Positions 42,944 to 53,377 of a stretch of DNA of 64,000 nucleotides are shown here, piece after piece. Positions within the stretch are counted from its first letter, which is position 1. Each line of letters starts with the position of its first letter. This DNA is from a virus. The notes beneath the pieces were generated by a model, which did not search any database, had not been told where the DNA came from, and saw only the letters and a list, made by a program, of their open reading frames with translations. A program made the translations under genes and the position numbers. The stretch lies in IMG/VR virus record IMGVR_UViG_3300017917_001910, positions 51,253 through 115,252 of that record; one strand, given 5' to 3'.

Positions 42944-43615
42944 TTATGCCCCTTGAGTTGCTACTGTATAAGTTATATTTACTGGTACTGATGATCTTCC
43001 ACCTAATTCATTACCCTCAACAATTATTTGGGTATTAACTGTTGTAGTACTTGTATATGCTACGTCCTTTACTGAAAAAACAAAACTTATTCCTGTTACT
43101 GTTGTAATATTTGGGTTAGAAGTAGATACTTGTGAGTCTCCAATTGCTGACCCTACAATGGTTTGTTTCGATGATGCCGGAGTAGTTGTAACTAGTATAA
43201 GATATCTGTTATCGTATGAAACATTATAACCTAATGTATTATTATTAGCACCATTAGACACACCTGGTGTAAGAGTAAATTGTTTATTTCCTGAATTATT
43301 TAAAATTGCAGGTGGTATATTAGTAATAGATGCTAAAGTTTTAGTATCTTTCGCTAACGTTAATAATTTACTTTTTAAATTTTGCTCCGGAATTGGAGAA
43401 GCTTCTAATATTGGCATATTCTCTATAATAATACCATAGTAATCACTTCCTAATGGATTAGCCGGATTCCATAAATCATAATTTACTTCATCATCTCCTA
43501 ATGCAAAGTATTTAATATCTAAACCGTTAGTATTACCGCCCTGTGATAATAATTCACGGCCTTTTGTAGTTAATATTGCGTCTACAGTTACGCTAGCATT
43601 ATTTAAATATCCCAT
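42944..43615 (-). CDS. Conserved baseplate-region structural protein
   Basis: 223 residues. The N-terminus MGYLNNASVTVDAILTTKG is characteristic of a family found in this place in related phages. KYFALGDDEVNYDLWNP and IENMPILEASP follow. The C-terminal 100 residues are a Thr/Val-rich beta domain (VTGISFVFSVKDVAYTST). No enzyme motif is present. Probably a baseplate or tail accessory protein. Confidence 0.62.
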   Translation of the reverse strand: MGYLNNASVTVDAILTTKGRELLSQGGNTNGLDIKYFALGDDEVNYDLWNPANPLGSDYYGIIIENMPILEASPIPEQNLKSKLLTLAKDTKTLASITNIPPAILNNSGNKQFTLTPGVSNGANNNTLGYNVSYDNRYLILVTTTPASSKQTIVGSAIGDSQVSTSNPNITTVTGISFVFSVKDVAYTSTTTVNTQIIVEGNELGGRSSVPVNITYTVATQGA

Positions 43616-43663
43616 AATGTGTTATCTTCTTATTTTAAATAATTATATGTTAAGACTAATTTT

Positions 43664-46600
43664 TTATCCAATATTAAATCCTTGTGATGAATATCCAACA
43701 CTATTTCTATTATTTGAATTTGGATTTGTTACTGAAATATTACCAGTTTGTCTTGGTATTGGTGATGTTACTACTGATGGATTATTTCTTATCGTGCCTG
43801 GATTAACTATTTTTATAGAAATTACTGGAGAATTATCAGGTAAGTCCGCACTACTAACACCATACCCTGCAGCAGATATTTTTGTTCCTTCAAATGAACT
43901 TCTTCTAAATGCAGTTAATGCATAATTATAATCTTGAACCTCCGCAGCTCTATAATAACTACTTGAATTATATCTTCCGATACTTGCACTTTCCGCAGTT
44001 GAATATATAGGATAAAATGTTTGTCTTGTTAATGATAATGTATTTTGTAATACAATTGTACCTGTAGGTTCAAATCTTACCATCATATCAACAACTCCAG
44101 AACCTGTAAGATATTTACTAGAACTATAGTTATATAATCCTGCTTTTTCTAATTGCTCTGTATAGTCAATGCTTGCGCTATATACTGGATATTCTCCTGT
44201 AAGAATTACATAATCATTAATATTAATTGTCTTATCATACATTGGAGTTGTAGCAACAACATCATCTAAAATAGTAAATTTACTACGCTCCAATACATTT
44301 GGTCTAATCTTAATACTATTATCTAAAGATACACGAGCTGGTAATAATTGCTTTAATTGATCAAAGAAAGAATAATCATATACCGATAAAAGTCTTAATA
44401 GTTCCGGCATATTATTTTTATCTTTATACTTTTTCCAATACTGATATTGTACTGTTCTTAAATCAGTATAATAAGATAAGTTTTGATCTGCTGGGTCTCC
44501 AATATAATCGTCAATATCAAAATATCCTAACTGATTGTAAATATCAGAATCTATCATGTCTTGTGGAGATAAATAAATACCTACTACATTAGTATCTTTT
44601 GGTGTTTGGTCTGATGTAGGAATTTCCGCAGTATATTCTGGATTTAATGAACTAGTTAAAGAATTTGATACTACTCTTATTTTTGTAGAATATAAATTAT
44701 CGCTCCCTAAACTAGGAGTAACTACATATGTTGTATAATCTTCTCCTCCTAAATCTCCATCTTGAAATCCGTTAAATGTTGCTGCTGAAGCTGCACTTGT
44801 AAAACTTGAAATACTTTGATTAGGATGAACTGATGGATAACTTCCTGTTGTAGTTATTAAATACGATAATGGTAATCTAAAACTTAAATAATCATAAGCA
44901 TCTTGATCTGCATTACCTCCGTAAAATAATGGATTCTTAGAATATTGAACCATCGAATCATTATTTAATAAATACGACCAATACCTAAACTCATTTAAAT
45001 TACCATCAAATGCTTTATTAGACGTGCCAAAACTAGCAGACCCTATTATGATATTCGAGGTTAGATTATAGTACAAATTAGACCCGGTTACGGAGCTATA
45101 AGAATTATAAATTATGTTATCATAATTCTTAACAACAGCACCAATTGTAAATGATGATGTAGAATCTAAAGTTATTAAACTACTTATTGTAGATGTTAAA
45201 CAACTTTCTGCTTCTAATGTCCCACCACTACTTGCAACACTTGTTTTAAATGCAGACACATATGATGTTGATGATGTCGGTAAATAAGTTCGTTGAATAC
45301 TAACCGACGTCCAATCTCCATTAAACATTGGTATGTTATTAAGAGATGCACTTACATATGTAGAATCTGGTTGAAGTATATAATATGTTAATTGTCCTTC
45401 TTTAGAATTATAACTACTTGGCTGATCATATGTTATATAAAAATATGGATTACCAGAGTTATTTGTTCTTAATAATGTACGAGGATATAATGCAACGCTA
45501 GTGTCTGGTTTAAATCTAAACTGAACTGTATCTGGTGTTCTATTTGTCGTTGTTAATGTATCCCAAGGAATTGTTATAGACCCTGTATTATTTCCAAATT
45601 CTAAAGAATAAATAAACTTATCTATTTGCCAATCTGGTTGTATATTATTTTTTGTAGGGCCCCCAAATTCTTTAATATTAATAACAGTAGAAGGAATTCC
45701 ATAACAAGACATTAAGGCTTGAATAGAGCGTTTTGTTCCTTTTGTTTTTAATAAGTAAGGTAAGTTATTTACAATACGATTCCAAATTTCTAAGGTATAT
45801 TGTTCCGTAGAAATCGTCGGAGTTAAACTTCCTGTTTGAAGATAATTCCCATCAGAATTTAATCCGGTTACATATCTCCAAAGACTATCTTTCTTTTTAG
45901 AATTAACTAATTTCCATCCAAAAGAGTCTGCAACATCAGTTAATAAACTTTTACTAATACCATCTAAGGGATGTTCTTCTCTAGAATGTATTGAACTTAA
46001 ATGATTAATATATGTATAGATAATATCAAAATGATGACCTATCATATTTACAAATACAAAATATTCTGAGTTACTTTCGTCTAACGTAAGACTCGCCGGT
46101 ATTGTTTTTAATAAAGAACTGATATTATTTTTATCATATTCTCGTAATATTGCTATTGTATCTTCTGCGTATGTTTTTACAATTGTAGATGTAGTACTTT
46201 GTAAGTTATATCCAATATTGGTATTTAATGAACCAGTAGAATAAGTATCGACCCAATAGTTATATGCTTCTAACCAATTTAAACTACCCGTAGTTGTTTT
46301 AGGCCAAGTAGCTATACTTCCGGTATAAAATGTATATAAACTTCCAGATTCAGTACCAAAATATAAATACTTTTCAAAATCATCAAAACCTGTAATTATT
46401 TTATTACGCTTTTTAGTAACGTCAATAATATTTGAAGATTTTATAGATTGATTAATATTGTTAAGAGCAATTAATTGCTTATTATAATCTTCTATTAACT
46501 GTATCTTATAATAAAAGTTATTAAATCTTTCTTCTGCAGAACTATAAAATACAAATTGCTCTGGTTTACTATAATCAATATTTAACTTAATACCTTGTAA

Positions 46601-47506
46601 TGACTCTCCAAAATATGAATCAATAATTTGTTGTGATGTAGATAAATTTACATCTAATAAATCATTCCATGTTTGAAAGCCCGTAGTTGAATTTTTATAA
46701 AAATCTACATCAATATTAAAATTAGGACCTTTAATTTGTATTGTAGGGTCTACAATTTCTACATTTTGAATATATTCTGCTACATCTCCATAACTAAAAT
46801 AAACCTCATCTATTTCACATATTTGTCGAACATCAATATCAATTGGTAGTGGTTCATATAGTTTTACTAATATTTCAAAAGATGGAGATTTACCATATTC
46901 AATATTAATAATTCTAAATAATCTGTTTTGTCCAAAATTAAGAAAGAAATTTCTAAATTGTGATAATCGTGAATCTTTATAATTATAAAGTAAATATTTA
47001 TCAAAATCAGTACGTATTGTATTTGTTTCTTCAACATCTTGCGTCGAACTAGTAACAGCAAAAAGAGCAGCAGTTGGTATTTCTTGTTTACTGTCTAGGG
47101 CTACTGAGGGTTTAGAATTTAAAGATTTTTCCTTATCTCTTATTCTTAATAATCTAATCTCTGTTCTTGTAGACGAAATTTCTTCGACCGCTAAATCAAT
47201 TTCAAATTGATTGTAAGAATTAACTATATAATAATACTTACCAGAATTTAAATTGCTTTGATCAAAATATGTAGATAAGTTAATATCTAAATATTTTCCT
47301 GTTGATGTATCTCTAAATGGATTTTTTGTTTCATTTACATAGCTATCAAGTAATATACCATTAAAAGAATATATATTTACTTCATATTTGCTACTTGAGG
47401 CAGTAGTTATTTTAGTGTTTACTTGACCTGCTATTAATAAATCAGTATTATTAAATCCAGGGTCGTAAATTGGTTTATCTGTTTGAAGTAAATTATCTAT
47501 AAGCAT
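43664..47506 (-). CDS. Giant baseplate structural protein
   Basis: 1280 residues, the largest protein in the window. A central helical part (FVFVNMIGHHFDIIYTYINHL, EHPLDGISKSLLTDVADSFGW, then RIVNNLPYLLKTKGTKRSIQ and LMSCYGIPSTVINIKEFGG) is conserved among baseplate wedge-type proteins and resembles the tail-protein-I logic of a wedge arm. A LamG-like beta segment follows (about 660-860) and the C-terminus is Ser/Asn-rich. Position next to gp6 and gp25 supports a role like T4 gp7. The exact correspondence is not certain. Confidence 0.65.
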   Translation of the reverse strand: MLIDNLLQTDKPIYDPGFNNTDLLIAGQVNTKITTASSSKYEVNIYSFNGILLDSYVNETKNPFRDTSTGKYLDINLSTYFDQSNLNSGKYYYIVNSYNQFEIDLAVEEISSTRTEIRLLRIRDKEKSLNSKPSVALDSKQEIPTAALFAVTSSTQDVEETNTIRTDFDKYLLYNYKDSRLSQFRNFFLNFGQNRLFRIINIEYGKSPSFEILVKLYEPLPIDIDVRQICEIDEVYFSYGDVAEYIQNVEIVDPTIQIKGPNFNIDVDFYKNSTTGFQTWNDLLDVNLSTSQQIIDSYFGESLQGIKLNIDYSKPEQFVFYSSAEERFNNFYYKIQLIEDYNKQLIALNNINQSIKSSNIIDVTKKRNKIITGFDDFEKYLYFGTESGSLYTFYTGSIATWPKTTTGSLNWLEAYNYWVDTYSTGSLNTNIGYNLQSTTSTIVKTYAEDTIAILREYDKNNISSLLKTIPASLTLDESNSEYFVFVNMIGHHFDIIYTYINHLSSIHSREEHPLDGISKSLLTDVADSFGWKLVNSKKKDSLWRYVTGLNSDGNYLQTGSLTPTISTEQYTLEIWNRIVNNLPYLLKTKGTKRSIQALMSCYGIPSTVINIKEFGGPTKNNIQPDWQIDKFIYSLEFGNNTGSITIPWDTLTTTNRTPDTVQFRFKPDTSVALYPRTLLRTNNSGNPYFYITYDQPSSYNSKEGQLTYYILQPDSTYVSASLNNIPMFNGDWTSVSIQRTYLPTSSTSYVSAFKTSVASSGGTLEAESCLTSTISSLITLDSTSSFTIGAVVKNYDNIIYNSYSSVTGSNLYYNLTSNIIIGSASFGTSNKAFDGNLNEFRYWSYLLNNDSMVQYSKNPLFYGGNADQDAYDYLSFRLPLSYLITTTGSYPSVHPNQSISSFTSAASAATFNGFQDGDLGGEDYTTYVVTPSLGSDNLYSTKIRVVSNSLTSSLNPEYTAEIPTSDQTPKDTNVVGIYLSPQDMIDSDIYNQLGYFDIDDYIGDPADQNLSYYTDLRTVQYQYWKKYKDKNNMPELLRLLSVYDYSFFDQLKQLLPARVSLDNSIKIRPNVLERSKFTILDDVVATTPMYDKTININDYVILTGEYPVYSASIDYTEQLEKAGLYNYSSSKYLTGSGVVDMMVRFEPTGTIVLQNTLSLTRQTFYPIYSTAESASIGRYNSSSYYRAAEVQDYNYALTAFRRSSFEGTKISAAGYGVSSADLPDNSPVISIKIVNPGTIRNNPSVVTSPIPRQTGNISVTNPNSNNRNSVGYSSQGFNIG

Positions 47507-47515
47507 TTAATATAA

Positions 47516-48343
47516 TTATTGAGATAGCATAGAGAATGTAGATCCTGGTAATATTTCCATTATAAAATTTTCAAACCTAATATTAGAAAAACTATATTCA
47601 ACTGGAAGATATATTATATCTGTAAAAATTCCTAATTCTTGATCAGACTTATTTAAATTAATTTCGTATGTGTTCGTAACATCACCTTGTGAGTATGATG
47701 TTTTAATATTACCATCTGGTCCTGTTAATCTTCGATTTAAAGTTACACCATTACCTAAAGTTATAATATTAGATTTACCATCAGTTAACTTAGTTAACTT
47801 CCAAAACTGTAACTTTGTTTGCATATCCGTTACATTAGTAATAGTATTATTTCCAATATATTTAAATCTAAACTTAATATAGGCATTTAAATTATAAAAT
47901 CCTCGAGAATTTGCATCTTGATATACTGTAGCTTCTTTATTAGGTATGCTCCAAAACTTTAATCCGTTTGATTGTACACTATTTAATGTATTATCATCAT
48001 CAAAACCTATATTTTTATATACTGTTTGATTGTTATATGTAATAGCATCAGTTTGATTAACAGGGTATGAATATTGAGGATTAGTTACAGAAACTACAAA
48101 TCCTCCGCTAGCATTTGTAGCTAGTCTATTATTAATTTGATTATTTAATGCGGTAATTTCATTTGTTAATGAATTAATTAAAGCATCTTTATCAATTGTA
48201 GGTGTTAATTCTGTAAATTCTTTATTATCTAATAAAAAAAGATCATACTGAGTTTTTGTGATATATAATTCATCACATTTAATGCTAACAACACTACTAC
48301 CACTTTCTTGAACTATAAACTGCCCTAAACTATTTCTTGCCAT
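47516..48343 (-). CDS. Baseplate-region structural protein
   Basis: 275 residues. Short basic start (MARNSLGQFIVQESGSS), then a coiled-coil segment (INSLTNEITALNNQINNRL) and a beta-rich C-terminal half (AYIKFRFKYIGNNTITNVTD, then EIILPG-like strands). This coiled coil plus beta-domain layout suits a small trimeric adaptor. It lies 9 bases after the 1280-residue gene start region and 1 base from the DNRLRE-like protein. Unnamed. Confidence 0.5.
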   Translation of the reverse strand: MARNSLGQFIVQESGSSVVSIKCDELYITKTQYDLFLLDNKEFTELTPTIDKDALINSLTNEITALNNQINNRLATNASGGFVVSVTNPQYSYPVNQTDAITYNNQTVYKNIGFDDDNTLNSVQSNGLKFWSIPNKEATVYQDANSRGFYNLNAYIKFRFKYIGNNTITNVTDMQTKLQFWKLTKLTDGKSNIITLGNGVTLNRRLTGPDGNIKTSYSQGDVTNTYEINLNKSDQELGIFTDIIYLPVEYSFSNIRFENFIMEILPGSTFSMLSQ

Positions 48344-48344
48344 A

Positions 48345-49424
48345 TTATATTACACTAAAAACCTCATCGGTTTTAAAATACTTTGTTAACCCATTATTAT
48401 TTACTTTATAAACAAATCTGTAAAATCTATTTTTTTGAAGTATATTAAAATTAAATTTAAAATAATTGCCTACGCTATCACAGCTTACTTTAGTATAGTC
48501 ACTAAACGGAACTAAAGATTCTCCCGTATAAAAATCTTCTACGCCATAATATGTGGTTCTTGGAAGATATTGCACAATATTATATGCACTTCCCGTTGCA
48601 AATGTTCTAACAGGAAATAATGGTCTTGATATTAATCTTACTATATCAACTGAATTTTCATCATATTGTTTATTAAGATTTTTTGTTATGATTGTATATC
48701 TATCAGTTGATAATGCAGGCAATGAACCCGTTACAAATAAAGAATCGTCCCATGCTAATTCTAATCTAGGAGGATAAACTGTATTTGTTTCATTACTAAA
48801 AAACTGAATAGGCCCGTAAGTTTGAGTATCATATTCTAATGAACCAGATATTTTAATTATAAATCCTTGTTCTTTAATAGAACCACTTAACCAAGAATTT
48901 ACAATATTAGATACATCTAAATTTAGATCTTGTCTTAAAGGAGAATAAGTAAATGTTTGTTTAGATTCTGATACTGTGTACCAATTTCCTCCCATTTTAT
49001 TTACTAAATACGAACCCGTAACACCCGCAGCAAACGAACCAGTTACCCATGGAGTTGACTCTGTTGCATATTGCCAAGAAACTCCATCAGTTAAAAATGG
49101 TATATAACCTACTTTTCCTGTTCCTCTCGTATATGATTGAGATACTGGGTAACAAGCAACGGTATAATCTACTGGTACATCAATAGCTTCTAAACTATAT
49201 AATTTTAATGTAGAAACTAAACTTCCGGTAGAAATCAATCCTTGACTTCTTAAACTAGCAATTGATTGACTAGCATTAAAGTTTATTAAGATTCTAGATA
49301 CTTCAATAATACTAGTACTAGTAACAACTTTTTCTAACTCCAATACTTCGTCTAAACCAGCATTTAATGTTGGTTCTTTTTCGTATATCGTTGCGTCTTG
49401 ATCTGAATATAAATGATAAATCAT
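48345..49424 (-). CDS. Structural protein with DNRLRE-like domain
   Basis: 359 residues. The pattern DATIYEKEPTLNAGLDEVL near the N-terminus, VSRILINFNAS, LKLYSLEAIDVPVDYTVACYP, LDVSNIVNSWLSG and SNETNTVYPPRLELAW is that of the DNRLRE/CBM-type jelly roll found in adhesins and secreted proteins. Residues about 250-359 form a second beta domain. It sits between gp6 and other baseplate genes, so it is probably a surface-exposed baseplate component that touches the host cell. Confidence 0.68.
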   Translation of the reverse strand: MIYHLYSDQDATIYEKEPTLNAGLDEVLELEKVVTSTSIIEVSRILINFNASQSIASLRSQGLISTGSLVSTLKLYSLEAIDVPVDYTVACYPVSQSYTRGTGKVGYIPFLTDGVSWQYATESTPWVTGSFAAGVTGSYLVNKMGGNWYTVSESKQTFTYSPLRQDLNLDVSNIVNSWLSGSIKEQGFIIKISGSLEYDTQTYGPIQFFSNETNTVYPPRLELAWDDSLFVTGSLPALSTDRYTIITKNLNKQYDENSVDIVRLISRPLFPVRTFATGSAYNIVQYLPRTTYYGVEDFYTGESLVPFSDYTKVSCDSVGNYFKFNFNILQKNRFYRFVYKVNNNGLTKYFKTDEVFSVI

Positions 49425-49435
49425 TATTTAATTAT

Positions 49436-51307
49436 TTAACTAGTTATTTTACCTTTAATGTCTTTATTTGGATATTTGATTTCAAAAATACAAGGGTCAA
49501 ATGAAGGATAAATTACTCCGTTTCTTGTAGCAGCTGCAATATCATACTTATTATTTGAATATCCTATATCATTACCGGTTAAATTACTAATCGTAATATT
49601 TGACACTGTTTGAACCCCATCAACTCTATCTAATTCTGCATATAATTTTGATAATACGATAGGCTGATTAATTTGCCATTTATTAATATCAAAAATATCT
49701 TTTAATTTAGAAATACATTTTAATAATACTTCATTACTGTTATATCCTGGTAATACTACTATACTAAACTCTAATCCGATATTTACAATATACGCATCTT
49801 TAATATTAATAGCATCTGTAATCATTCTATATTGTTCTAAATATGTAGATAAGTTAGATTTAACAATCATATTTAATGGTGTTAAATTTTTATTTAAATC
49901 ATACCCTAATACATATAAATCCATTGCTAATTGATTAGATGTTACAACACCTTTATCAGTTACCTTATCTTTAGATTGTAAAATGTATGCTTTTGCTGCA
50001 GCTCCAAATCTTTGTGGCATTGCATATACTCTCACAATATAATCTTCAACTGTTACTGCTCTATTTTGAGAAGCAAAATTTGCAATTGCATTAAATCTAA
50101 TTTCATCAATACTTTCTAAGCTCTTTCCGCCAACTGCTGGTATTGGATTATTTACAGCTACTGAATTTTTTATTCTAGTAAATAAAGCTTGATTTAAACC
50201 CGAACCGTCAGAATCAAATGTAACACCAGCAATAGTAGTTAATGTATCTGCTTGAACATTTGATTCAATTCCTCCGCCTGTTGTATATCTTACTGTTAAT
50301 GTAGTATTTGCAGGTGCTAAACCATATGTTTTAGAATATAAGAAATTACTAGGATCAATTGAATAATCAAAATTTGGAGAATATAACGAACTTCCAACTA
50401 ACTCTGGGTTAGGTATTAATTCTTCATCTGCTGATGTGGATACACCTGCTCCAAATTGAATTGTAATTGTATTATCTCCATTAACTCTCGTTTCAAATCT
50501 TCTAGATACTTTTTTAAGTTTTAATAAGTATGGAGCAACGCCATTAGATGATGTATAATTTACATTTGCATATTGGTCATTCTTAACTTCATCAAAAATA
50601 GTATCTTGCGCTAAATAAGGAACTTCATACCAAGTATTTCCATCAGAATCTATAATATCTAAAACTTCAATTATATTAGTATCAGTTAAAATAATTTTAT
50701 CGTATCTTTTTGGAGCTCCAAATGTAAATGTTTGAGTTGTAATTGTCCCAGCAACAGCTTTTACTTGTTTTTTTAGTAAGTAATAAATCGGATTATTGCT
50801 AGAATCTACTTGATATACTGATAAAGAATCTCCACCGGTACTAGTAATCGATGCAGAAGTAAAAACTACTGGTTCAATTGTTCTAAATTGTATATTTGAG
50901 TTTGTAGCTTTAACGATCATTTCTTGATTTATCGATAAAGAATAATTCCAATCAGGATAGTATATAGAACCAGATTGTATTGCTGGTAATAATTGAAATA
51001 CATCTAAATTTACAGTTGCTGGTACAGAATTCTTTGGTTTATATCCACGTTCTTGAGCTAACTGTAATAAGTTCGATCTTTCTTGAGAATATGATAATAA
51101 ACTTTCTTTTAGTTGATTATCTGTATAATAAGAAAGCACATCTCCTACATATGCAGCCATTTCAATAAACATCATACCTGGAGATGTTTCATTAAAATCA
51201 TTATATGTATTTGGAAAGTAGCTTTTTGCAAACTCTATTAGAGATTGTCTAAAGTTACTAAAGTCTTTATTAATATACTTTATATCTTTTCTTGTATTAT
51301 TTGACAT
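49436..51307 (-). CDS. gp6: Baseplate wedge protein gp6
   Basis: 623 residues (T4 gp6 has 660). The N-terminal block KDFSNFRQSLIEFAKSYFPN, then NETSPGMMFIEMAAYVGDVLSYY and QLAQERGYKP is diagnostic of the gp6/gpJ baseplate family. The C-terminal half includes VTVEDYIVRVYAMPQRFG and the repeated beta module ending NDIGYSNNKYDI. Gp6 dimers build the inner baseplate ring around the hub. It overlaps gp25 by one base, a pairing conserved from T4 to simple contractile systems. Confidence 0.92.
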   Translation of the reverse strand: MSNNTRKDIKYINKDFSNFRQSLIEFAKSYFPNTYNDFNETSPGMMFIEMAAYVGDVLSYYTDNQLKESLLSYSQERSNLLQLAQERGYKPKNSVPATVNLDVFQLLPAIQSGSIYYPDWNYSLSINQEMIVKATNSNIQFRTIEPVVFTSASITSTGGDSLSVYQVDSSNNPIYYLLKKQVKAVAGTITTQTFTFGAPKRYDKIILTDTNIIEVLDIIDSDGNTWYEVPYLAQDTIFDEVKNDQYANVNYTSSNGVAPYLLKLKKVSRRFETRVNGDNTITIQFGAGVSTSADEELIPNPELVGSSLYSPNFDYSIDPSNFLYSKTYGLAPANTTLTVRYTTGGGIESNVQADTLTTIAGVTFDSDGSGLNQALFTRIKNSVAVNNPIPAVGGKSLESIDEIRFNAIANFASQNRAVTVEDYIVRVYAMPQRFGAAAKAYILQSKDKVTDKGVVTSNQLAMDLYVLGYDLNKNLTPLNMIVKSNLSTYLEQYRMITDAINIKDAYIVNIGLEFSIVVLPGYNSNEVLLKCISKLKDIFDINKWQINQPIVLSKLYAELDRVDGVQTVSNITISNLTGNDIGYSNNKYDIAAATRNGVIYPSFDPCIFEIKYPNKDIKGKITS

Positions 51308-51762
51308 TATAGTATAGCTATTGTTCCTGATTGATTAATATCGATAATTATAGTTTGATTTGCTCCGTTATTTGTTACACGAAAATTAAGGGTAATTGAT
51401 AACCCATGTTCAGCTTCTGGTCCTAACGAATCTATTTTTTGTTTTATATCAATACTATTTATTATAATATATGGCATCCAAAAAGAAATAGCAGAAGAAA
51501 TTTCATCTTTTAAATTTTCTCCTATTTCTGTTGTATTTGGATCAAATAGTAAGTTTATAATACCTGTTCCAAAATTTGGCAAATATCTACGCTCTCCTTT
51601 ACTAGTTAATAAAAGATTCTTTAAGTTAGATATTGCTTGTTCTTGAGTACTGTATGATGACTGAAATACTCCTTTTGAAGCGTTATTTAATGGAAGCAAA
51701 ACTCCCACTGCTACATCCGGCTCAGTATCAATTACAGGTATTTTACTTAATATTCTTGCCAT
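51307..51762 (-). CDS. gp25: Baseplate wedge protein gp25
   Basis: 151 residues, close to T4 gp25 (132). NLKNLLLTSKGERRYLPNFG is the GPW_gp25 signature with the conserved ER.Y.P.FG. The rest (NLLFDPNTTEIGENLKDEI, ISFWMPYI) is standard. This small domain joins sheath and baseplate ring and is universal in contractile tails. Overlap with gp6 (TAATG type) implies translational coupling. Confidence 0.92.
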   Translation of the reverse strand: MARILSKIPVIDTEPDVAVGVLLPLNNASKGVFQSSYSTQEQAISNLKNLLLTSKGERRYLPNFGTGIINLLFDPNTTEIGENLKDEISSAISFWMPYIIINSIDIKQKIDSLGPEAEHGLSITLNFRVTNNGANQTIIIDINQSGTIAIL

Positions 51763-51765
51763 TTA

Positions 51766-52278
51766 TTAAGCTCCTTTTTTCTTGTTAATTGCTTTCATTA
51801 ACGCAGAATAATCTCTTGTTAATGCTTGTTCAACTTCCGGTGCTAATTCCGTTACTGGTCTACCATCAATATCCGTTCTAGGGGCTACCGATGCAGCACT
51901 AGGTGCAGAACTCATTCCGATATTAGACATATTTCTCATGGTAGGCCATTCATTAAAATCATCATGTCCTAATTGAACGGGGTTATAATCTTCTTCTAAA
52001 ATACCATGAAAATCTTTGTTAGAAAATCCGCTATTAGCAGTTTCATTTAAAATATCATTAATAAGAGGATTGCTAGAAAATGTTGTTGCTTTTTTAGTAT
52101 TTGCTTTTTTAAATACAGGTTTTGATTCTACTTCGGTAACTACTCTTTGATTAGTAGATGCTCTTTTAGATACTTTATCTAGACTTTCATAGAGATAGTT
52201 CATTTCTTTATGAACTGCCATTTCAACTTCTTCTCTAATGATTTGTCTTAGTTGCTTAAAAAATTTATTATTGTCCAT
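51766..52278 (-). CDS. Conserved tail-region protein with helical N-terminus
   Basis: 170 residues. Two helical ends flank a disordered Ser/Lys-rich middle. The start FKQLRQIIREEVEMAVHKEM is amphipathic and the end EQALTRDYSALMKAINKKKG is a short terminal helix. NPLINDILNETANSG lies between them. Its place next to gp25 and gp5 suggests a baseplate-assembly chaperone or linker. No named family is recognised. A perfect late-promoter-like motif is 8 bases upstream. Confidence 0.55.
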   Translation of the reverse strand: MDNNKFFKQLRQIIREEVEMAVHKEMNYLYESLDKVSKRASTNQRVVTEVESKPVFKKANTKKATTFSSNPLINDILNETANSGFSNKDFHGILEEDYNPVQLGHDDFNEWPTMRNMSNIGMSSAPSAASVAPRTDIDGRPVTELAPEVEQALTRDYSALMKAINKKKGA

Positions 52279-52286
52279 ATTGACTC

Positions 52287-52300
52287 TTTATTATAATTAT
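52287..52300 (-). promoter_or_regulatory. Candidate late promoter for the gp25-gp6 group
   Basis: Perfect ATAATTATAATAAA on the minus strand, 8 bases from the 170-residue gene start, in the gap after the spike gene. Confidence 0.55.
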
Positions 52301-52327
52301 CTAAGTCAATAAAAGATACAGTATTTT

Positions 52328-53377
52328 TTAAAGTTTAACTTTTTTGGATTTATGAAGACCTGAATTAAGTAAGGTTTGTGCAAATGTTGCGAGGCCCGGG
52401 GCGGCAGGGTTAGCATTAACAGCTGATATAATTACTGTTAAAATGTTATCTAATGGTTCTGCATTAACTCCAGAGTATATCGCAGGATATCCTAGATTAA
52501 TTGTCGGGGCATTTAATGTAATTTCATTTGAAGATTCTAATACAATATCTCCTTTACTTGTAATTGAAATACCATTTTTAGATGAAAGAGCTAATTCTTT
52601 TTCTTTTGCATTTAATACAATTCTATCTGAACTCATTATAATTTGTTTTCCAGATAAATTTTGTGTAAATGTTCCTATATTAATATTAGTTACTGTTGTA
52701 GGCCCTGCTAATTTTAATGGTATTCTTTGAGTTGATGTTAAATAAATAGATGAATCGTCTTTATTAATATCTTCAATTCTAAAGCCTTTAGATGAACTAT
52801 TCTTTTTTGTATTAGTTATAATCATTATCGGGTCTCCAGGGTTTCCTAATGTCCATGTAGGTTGTTTAGTAATGCCCGTTAATCCATTAATAGTAGAACT
52901 TAATCTTACTGAGTTGCCACTTCTTCCTTCAATAACTACATCTCCTTCAAATAATTGTAAAGTATTTTGACCATCTAATAGTTTAAATGTTTTCTTTACT
53001 CTGTTTGGTTGAGATTGATTAGGCGAACTTACAACTCCACGTGATGCATCTTGGTAACTTGTAGTATTTGATATTGGTACTTTACCTGATGTTGGTACTC
53101 CATTATAATTTATATTTGACTGAACATTAACATCATTCATATAATAAAATGTGCCTTCGTTTAGTCTAAAATTACCTGCAAATGAAGAAGCTGCATTTAC
53201 AATTAATACTATTTCTCCAGGTACTGGAATTGATTTAACATGAGCATTTAAAGGAAATGCTGTAAGTGTATTTTCGTCGTTGTTGCCGGGACGATTTAAA
53301 AACTTAAATCGTATAGTATAATAATTTGCAATGTCATCTGTTAAAAAAACTTCTATTACTTCTGCAGACTGTAACAT
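52328..53377 (-). CDS. gp5: Baseplate spike protein, gp5/gpV-like
   Basis: 349 residues. The N-terminal domain (EVFLTDDIANYYTIRFKF, PVPGEIVLIV) looks like the OB-fold of T4 gp5. The C-terminal part has short beta repeats typical of the triple-stranded spike helix: SSDRIVLNAKEKELALSSK, GISITSKGDIVLESS, NEITLNAPTINLG. T4's lysozyme domain is absent. It is expected to trimerise and pierce the outer envelope. It overlaps the coiled-coil gene upstream by one base. Confidence 0.8.
   Translation of the reverse strand: MLQSAEVIEVFLTDDIANYYTIRFKFLNRPGNNDENTLTAFPLNAHVKSIPVPGEIVLIVNAASSFAGNFRLNEGTFYYMNDVNVQSNINYNGVPTSGKVPISNTTSYQDASRGVVSSPNQSQPNRVKKTFKLLDGQNTLQLFEGDVVIEGRSGNSVRLSSTINGLTGITKQPTWTLGNPGDPIMIITNTKKNSSSKGFRIEDINKDDSSIYLTSTQRIPLKLAGPTTVTNINIGTFTQNLSGKQIIMSSDRIVLNAKEKELALSSKNGISITSKGDIVLESSNEITLNAPTINLGYPAIYSGVNAEPLDNILTVIISAVNANPAAPGLATFAQTLLNSGLHKSKKVKL

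Noticed and set aside
52328-53377. Lysozyme domain in the gp5-like spike
   Set aside because: No catalytic Glu/Asp/Thr lysozyme segment between the OB-like part and the beta repeats. Peptidoglycan activity may be elsewhere, for example in the transpeptidase-like protein.
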